Shown here piece after piece: positions 13,931-16,287 of a stretch of DNA of 16,287 nt (positions are counted from its first letter, which is position 1; every line of letters starts with the position of its first letter). This DNA is from Hyphomicrobiales bacterium (GTDB taxonomy: Bacteria > Pseudomonadota > Alphaproteobacteria > Rhizobiales > Xanthobacteraceae): positions 18,215-34,501 of the forward strand of contig PKXB01000044.1 in NCBI GenBank assembly GCA_003133345.1, read 5' to 3'. Made by a program: the position numbers and the translations under genes. The notes beneath the pieces were generated by a model that was not told the DNA's origin, did no database searches, and saw only the letters and a program-made list of their open reading frames with translations.

Positions 13931-13956
13931 TGCAGGTCATATTCAAAGAATAAAAT
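13927..13956 (+). promoter_or_regulatory. Candidate sigma70-type promoter for the repeat protein gene
   Basis: TTGATG at 13927-13932 and TAAAAT at 13951-13956, 18 bases apart, lie in the only A/T-rich part upstream of the gene and about 95 bases before its ATG. It is a weak consensus-based call; alphaproteobacterial promoters often deviate. Confidence 0.35.
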
Positions 13957-14036
13957 CTGTATAAACGCTCAAATGCATCCATGACGTTTTGCCGTTCGCG
14001 CTCGCGCAACGGGTCCGGCGGAAAACGAAAAAAGAA

Positions 14037-14043
14037 AAGGGGG
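14037..14043 (+). promoter_or_regulatory. Shine-Dalgarno deciding the start of the repeat protein
   Basis: AAGGGGG lies 5 bases before ATG 14049. This, and the signal peptide beginning there, favour 14049 over the TTG at 13989. Confidence 0.7.
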
Positions 14044-14048
14044 CGCAC

Positions 14049-15395
14049 ATGCGTAAGTTCATCATCTTGATTGCGGCTTTGGCGGTCGCGGCGGCGGTGC
14101 AGACATCGCCGCGTGCGTTCGCACAGACCACGGCGGCATCGAAGGACGCGGGCGGTACGATAAGTCTCACTGCTCAGCAGAAGAAACCAAATGTCGTACG
14201 AGCAGCGCCGGTGCGCAGCGCGCCAGTGGTGCGCAGCGTTTCGCGCCCGACCGTGACGCGCAGCGTTTCGCGCCCGACCGTGACGCGCAGCGTTACGCAT
14301 CCGACTTCGACGACCCGCAGCGTTGTGAAATCGACCAAGCCAATCACAGCGGTCGGCACGAAGACTGTGACGCAAGTACCGAGTGGCAAAAAGACCCTGA
14401 CGCACGTACCAAGCGGCAACAAGACCCTGACGCAAGTGCCGAGTGGCAAAAAGACTCTGACGCAAGTACCCGGCAGCAAGACCGACAAAATCGGCCTGAC
14501 CAAAGGACCTCGGGATAAGACCGGCAAAATCGGCCTGACCAAAGGACCTCAAGATAAGTCCGGTAAAATCGGCCTGACCAAGGGACCTCGGGATAAGACC
14601 GGCAAAATCGGCCTGACCAAGGGACCACGGGATAAGACCGGCAAGCTCGGTCTGACCAAGGGACCCCGAGATAAGACCAGCAAGATCGGCCTGACCAAGG
14701 GACCCCGGGATAAGACCGGCAAGTTTGCCAAGACCGACGGACGGCGTCGCATCGGCATCAACCGCGACCGCCGCAGGATCTTCGTCAACAATCGGTGGCG
14801 TACGCTGATCCCGCTCATCGCGCTCGGCACGTTCATGTATGACGACGACACGTACTATGCCGACGGCTATGTTTCGATGGCGGAGCCCGTTTGCACCGGT
14901 TACGCCGAAGACGGCTCCCGGCTGCGCTGGATGGCGGTGCCGACCGAAGACGGCGGCAGCGAATATCAGTGCGTAGCGTATTCTACGCAACGTAATCGCA
15001 CCGTCACGGAGATCACGGTACCGGAGGAGCCAGTGGAGGAAGCGCCGCCACCGGCCCCGCCGTCGACCACTGGCGTCGGCCCGGCTAACGAGCCGGCCGT
15101 GGCATCGCCCGAGCCGGGTGCAGCGCCCGCGACTGGTTGCGAGCTGCTGATCTACTCGGAGACCAACTTCAAGGGCCTGTCGGCCCCGTCCGCAGAAAAT
15201 CAGTCTTCTCTCAGCGAGGATGGCTGGCAGAACGAGATCGCCTCGCTCCAAATCAAGTCGGGAACCTGGGACTTCTATTCCGACGAAGACTATGCCGGCG
15301 AAATGATGCGGCTGAGCGCCGGTTCCTATCCCACGCTCGACCCGAAGTGGACCAAACACATCGGCTCGTTCATGTGTTCCGCCCCCGCCAAGTGA
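14049..15395 (+). CDS. Secreted protein with three tandem-repeat blocks and a C-terminal beta/gamma-crystallin-like domain
   Basis: A 448-residue protein with no name I recognise. Residues 1-26 are a Sec signal peptide (M-R-K-F-I-I-L-I-A-A-L, cleavage after A-F-A-Q). Then come three different repeat blocks: 9-residue units R-S-V-S-R-P-T-V-T (62-88), 10-residue units K-T-L-T-Q-V-P-S-G-K (105-144) and 13-residue units KIGLTKGPRDKTG (147-224), all rich in Lys/Arg, Thr and Pro. A basic stretch (G-R-R-R-I-G-I-N-R-D-R-R-R) leads to a hydrophobic patch (L-I-P-L-I-A-L-G), a two-Cys segment, a Pro/Glu-rich linker, and residues 364-443 resembling a beta/gamma-crystallin with two Greek keys (Y369-x4-F-x-G, W-Q-N-E-I-A-S-L; Y410-x4-Y-x-G). 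The ATG at 14049 has AAGGGGG 5 bases upstream. The frame stays open upstream to a TTG at 13989, but that start would bury the signal peptide. It is likely periplasmic or surface-located, perhaps binding envelope polymers. Confidence 0.85.
   Translation: MRKFIILIAALAVAAAVQTSPRAFAQTTAASKDAGGTISLTAQQKKPNVVRAAPVRSAPVVRSVSRPTVTRSVSRPTVTRSVTHPTSTTRSVVKSTKPITAVGTKTVTQVPSGKKTLTHVPSGNKTLTQVPSGKKTLTQVPGSKTDKIGLTKGPRDKTGKIGLTKGPQDKSGKIGLTKGPRDKTGKIGLTKGPRDKTGKLGLTKGPRDKTSKIGLTKGPRDKTGKFAKTDGRRRIGINRDRRRIFVNNRWRTLIPLIALGTFMYDDDTYYADGYVSMAEPVCTGYAEDGSRLRWMAVPTEDGGSEYQCVAYSTQRNRTVTEITVPEEPVEEAPPPAPPSTTGVGPANEPAVASPEPGAAPATGCELLIYSETNFKGLSAPSAENQSSLSEDGWQNEIASLQIKSGTWDFYSDEDYAGEMMRLSAGSYPTLDPKWTKHIGSFMCSAPAK
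14232..14312 (+). repeat. Tandem 27-bp repeat, 3 units (R-S-V-S-R-P-T-V-T)
   Basis: Units are at 14232-14258, 14259-14285 and 14286-14312. The first two are identical at the DNA level. The third is diverged (R-S-V-T-H-P-T-S-T). The period is a multiple of 3, so copy-number change would keep the frame. Confidence 0.9.
14361..14480 (+). repeat. Tandem 30-bp repeat, 4 units (K-T-L-T-Q-V-P-S-G-K)
   Basis: Units start at 14361, 14391, 14421 and 14451. They encode K-T-V-T-Q-V-P-S-G-K, K-T-L-T-H-V-P-S-G-N, K-T-L-T-Q-V-P-S-G-K and K-T-L-T-Q-V-P-G-S-K. Confidence 0.92.
14487..14720 (+). repeat. Tandem 39-bp repeat, 6 units (KIGLTKGPRDKTG)
   Basis: Six exact-length units start at 14487, 14526, 14565, 14604, 14643 and 14682. 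Only conservative changes are seen (unit 2 P-Q-D-K-S, unit 5 K-L-G and K-T-S). Many differences between units are silent third-base changes, which suggests selection on the protein sequence. Confidence 0.95.
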
Positions 15396-15429
15396 CGAAC
15401 GCCAGATAGCGTCCGTCTTGACGGCACTG

Positions 15430-15457
15430 TTCCCCTCGCCCGCAAGGGCGGGGGGAA
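15430..15457 (+). terminator. Strong hairpin after the repeat protein gene, possible intrinsic terminator
   Basis: A 12-pair stem (TTCCCCTCGCCC with GGGCGGGGGGAA, one T-G wobble) closes on a GCAA tetraloop and is followed by TTT. It lies 34 bases after the stop codon at 15395. The T-run is short, so termination may be partial. It also resembles the palindrome at 2646-2672, so it may belong to a dispersed repeat family. Confidence 0.65.
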
Positions 15458-15526
15458 TTTGCATTCGCCGCCATCTAGCCATATTGTTCTGGCTGCCTTG
15501 CCGCTTCGACCATCCATGAGGCCGTC

Positions 15527-15835
15527 ATGAAGCATTTGCCGCCGTCCCCATCGCGTCATCGCCTGGCCGTGCTGGCCGCCGCCTTCGGCTTGGCCTTGCT
15601 GGCCGCGCCCGCGGCGCACGCCTTCACCATCGACGACCAGAGCAATACCAATAGCGACGGCTCGGCGCGCTACGCCGATCCCGACGCCCGCTTCTCGGGT
15701 TCCGGCAACGGCCAGACCACGATCCAGCAGGGCAACACCACCCTCCGGTTCGGCGGCCAGCAGGGTACCTTCGACCAGCGCTACAACCCCAACCGGATGT
15801 TCGATCCGAACGCCCGGCCGGACAACGAACGCTGA
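15527..15835 (+). CDS. Small secreted hypothetical protein
   Basis: A 102-residue protein that I do not recognise. Residues 1-32 form a clear Sec signal peptide: a basic start, a hydrophobic core L-A-V-L-A-A-A-F-G-L-A-L-L-A-A-P, and an A-H-A cleavage site. The mature part, of about 70 residues, is polar and rich in Gly, Asn, Gln, Asp and Arg (F-T-I-D-D-Q-S-N-T-N-S-D-G-S-A-R-Y, then T-T-I-Q-Q-G-N-T-T-L-R-F-G). It has no Cys, so it is probably periplasmic and partly disordered. A weak GAGG precedes the ATG at 15527. It stands alone, with a hairpin before it and a strong terminator 35 bases after its stop. Confidence 0.8.
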   Translation: MKHLPPSPSRHRLAVLAAAFGLALLAAPAAHAFTIDDQSNTNSDGSARYADPDARFSGSGNGQTTIQQGNTTLRFGGQQGTFDQRYNPNRMFDPNARPDNER

Positions 15836-15870
15836 GTGGGCGGTTCCAGCTTTTTTCATCATTGACGATC

Positions 15871-15899
15871 AGGGGCCCTTCACGGGCCCCTAAATTTTT
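15871..15899 (+). terminator. Rho-independent terminator of the small secreted protein gene
   Basis: AGGGGCCC (15871-15878) pairs with GGGCCCCT (15884-15891) around a 5-base loop and is followed by AAATTTTT. This is a textbook intrinsic terminator on the plus strand. Confidence 0.85.
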
Positions 15900-16016
15900 C
15901 CGCCGCTCAAATTTAATGACGAATTTATGCGCCGGCCTGTGCACGCATTTTCGGCGCTCATACCCCCTTCGCCATCTCGCGCAGAGCCAAAATCTCTGTT
16001 CGTTATTTGCGATAGC

Positions 16017-16287
16017 TCATTTGCCGGTAAGCAACGTAATGGCCAGCGGAATGGCGACGGCGGTAATTAAGAATGCCCAAAATCGTCGATGTTTTTGTTG
16101 CGTAGATCGAGCACCTTTAAGCTCTATCGATTGAAACGTCCATCGTATGTAGCCAATAAGAACCCTATAAAGATTTACAAAGACAAAGAAGCTATAAATA
16201 TAAATTGCCGCTTTGAGAAACGCGGAAGCTTGCCTCAAAAAATGATCGATTTTTGGCTCTAATATAATAATACCAGCGGCGAGAACG
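16017..16287 (-). CDS. AT-rich membrane protein gene, C-terminal part (cut by window edge)
   Basis: The minus-strand frame is open from the right edge of the window to TGA at 16019-16017, giving at least 89 residues, so the start lies outside. A TTG at 16238 could be taken as a start, but nothing upstream stops the frame. Two or three hydrophobic stretches are visible: V-L-A-A-G-I-I-I-L at the edge, A-A-I-Y-I-Y-S-F-F-V-F-V then L-I-G-Y-I, and F-W-A-F-L-I-T-A-V-A-I-P-L-A-I-T-L-L near the end, with a basic loop between. By hand count the last 207 bases are about 38 % GC, far below the rest of the window. I do not recognise the family. Confidence 0.6.
   Translation of the reverse strand, partial: VLAAGIIILEPKIDHFLRQASAFLKAAIYIYSFFVFVNLYRVLIGYIRWTFQSIELKGARSTQQKHRRFWAFLITAVAIPLAITLLTGK

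Larger units (their letters stand above)
13696..14048. promoter_or_regulatory. Intergenic control region upstream of the repeat protein gene
   Basis: About 350 bases without a supported gene. It contains a small ACCCG-CATA-CGGGT hairpin at 13822-13835, a GC-rich Cys/Gly-codon-like stretch around 13797-13820 of no clear meaning, a pair of 12-base direct repeats enclosing a hairpin (listed separately), and an A/T-rich part from 13937 to 13985 that probably holds the promoter of the downstream secreted protein. Confidence 0.5.

Noticed and set aside
13845..15482. 545-codon minus-strand frame with its own repeats opposite the repeat protein
   Set aside because: Its repeats are the antisense of the plus-strand repeats. 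The plus strand has the signal peptide, ribosome site and crystallin-like domain.

Overview
This window is high-GC bacterial chromosome (roughly 65-70 % GC in the coding part by eye) and looks like a soil or plant-associated alphaproteobacterium of the order Hyphomicrobiales (Bradyrhizobium, Rhodopseudomonas or Xanthobacteraceae-like). The assignment is an inference from the gene families (Bug receptors, cox-type molybdenum hydroxylase, many amidohydrolases), the codon use and the compact operons with ATGA overlaps. No rRNA, tRNA, CRISPR array, transposase or phage gene was seen.

Layout. (1) 1-2638, plus strand: the C-terminal end of a Bug/TctC solute receptor, then a glutathione S-transferase-like protein, a LigI-type amidohydrolase (2-pyrone-4,6-dicarboxylate lactonase family) and a short-chain dehydrogenase. 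They are packed with gaps of 4 and 13 bases and one ATGA overlap, and appear to be one operon. (2) 2682-4549, minus strand: an IclR-family regulator followed by a dihydrodipicolinate synthase/aldolase-family gene that is split by a single in-frame amber codon. (3) 4760-13478, plus strand: a compact block starting divergently from iclR. It encodes the FAD, [2Fe-2S] and molybdopterin subunits of a xanthine-dehydrogenase/CO-dehydrogenase-type hydroxylase, an ACMSD-like amidohydrolase, a CoxG-like protein, a NitT/TauT-type ABC transporter (receptor, permease, ATPase) and another Bug receptor. The molybdopterin subunit gene carries a frameshift and seems to lack about 40 internal codons. (4) 13459-16287: unrelated small genes. 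These are a minus-strand one-helix membrane protein, a secreted protein with three successive kinds of tandem repeat and a C-terminal beta/gamma-crystallin-like domain, a small secreted protein with a clear terminator, and the end of an AT-rich membrane protein gene running off the right edge.

How it may work. Regions 1-3 look like one catabolic locus for a cyclic (aromatic, pyrone or N-heterocyclic) acid. Receptors and the ABC transporter would bring the compound in, the Mo hydroxylase would hydroxylate it, the dehydrogenase, two amidohydrolases and aldolase-like enzyme would break it down, and IclR would regulate from the divergent region. The substrate cannot be read from sequence. Two genes of this locus are broken, so it is either decaying or affected by sequencing errors. 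The most unusual single gene is the repeat plus crystallin protein at 14049-15395.
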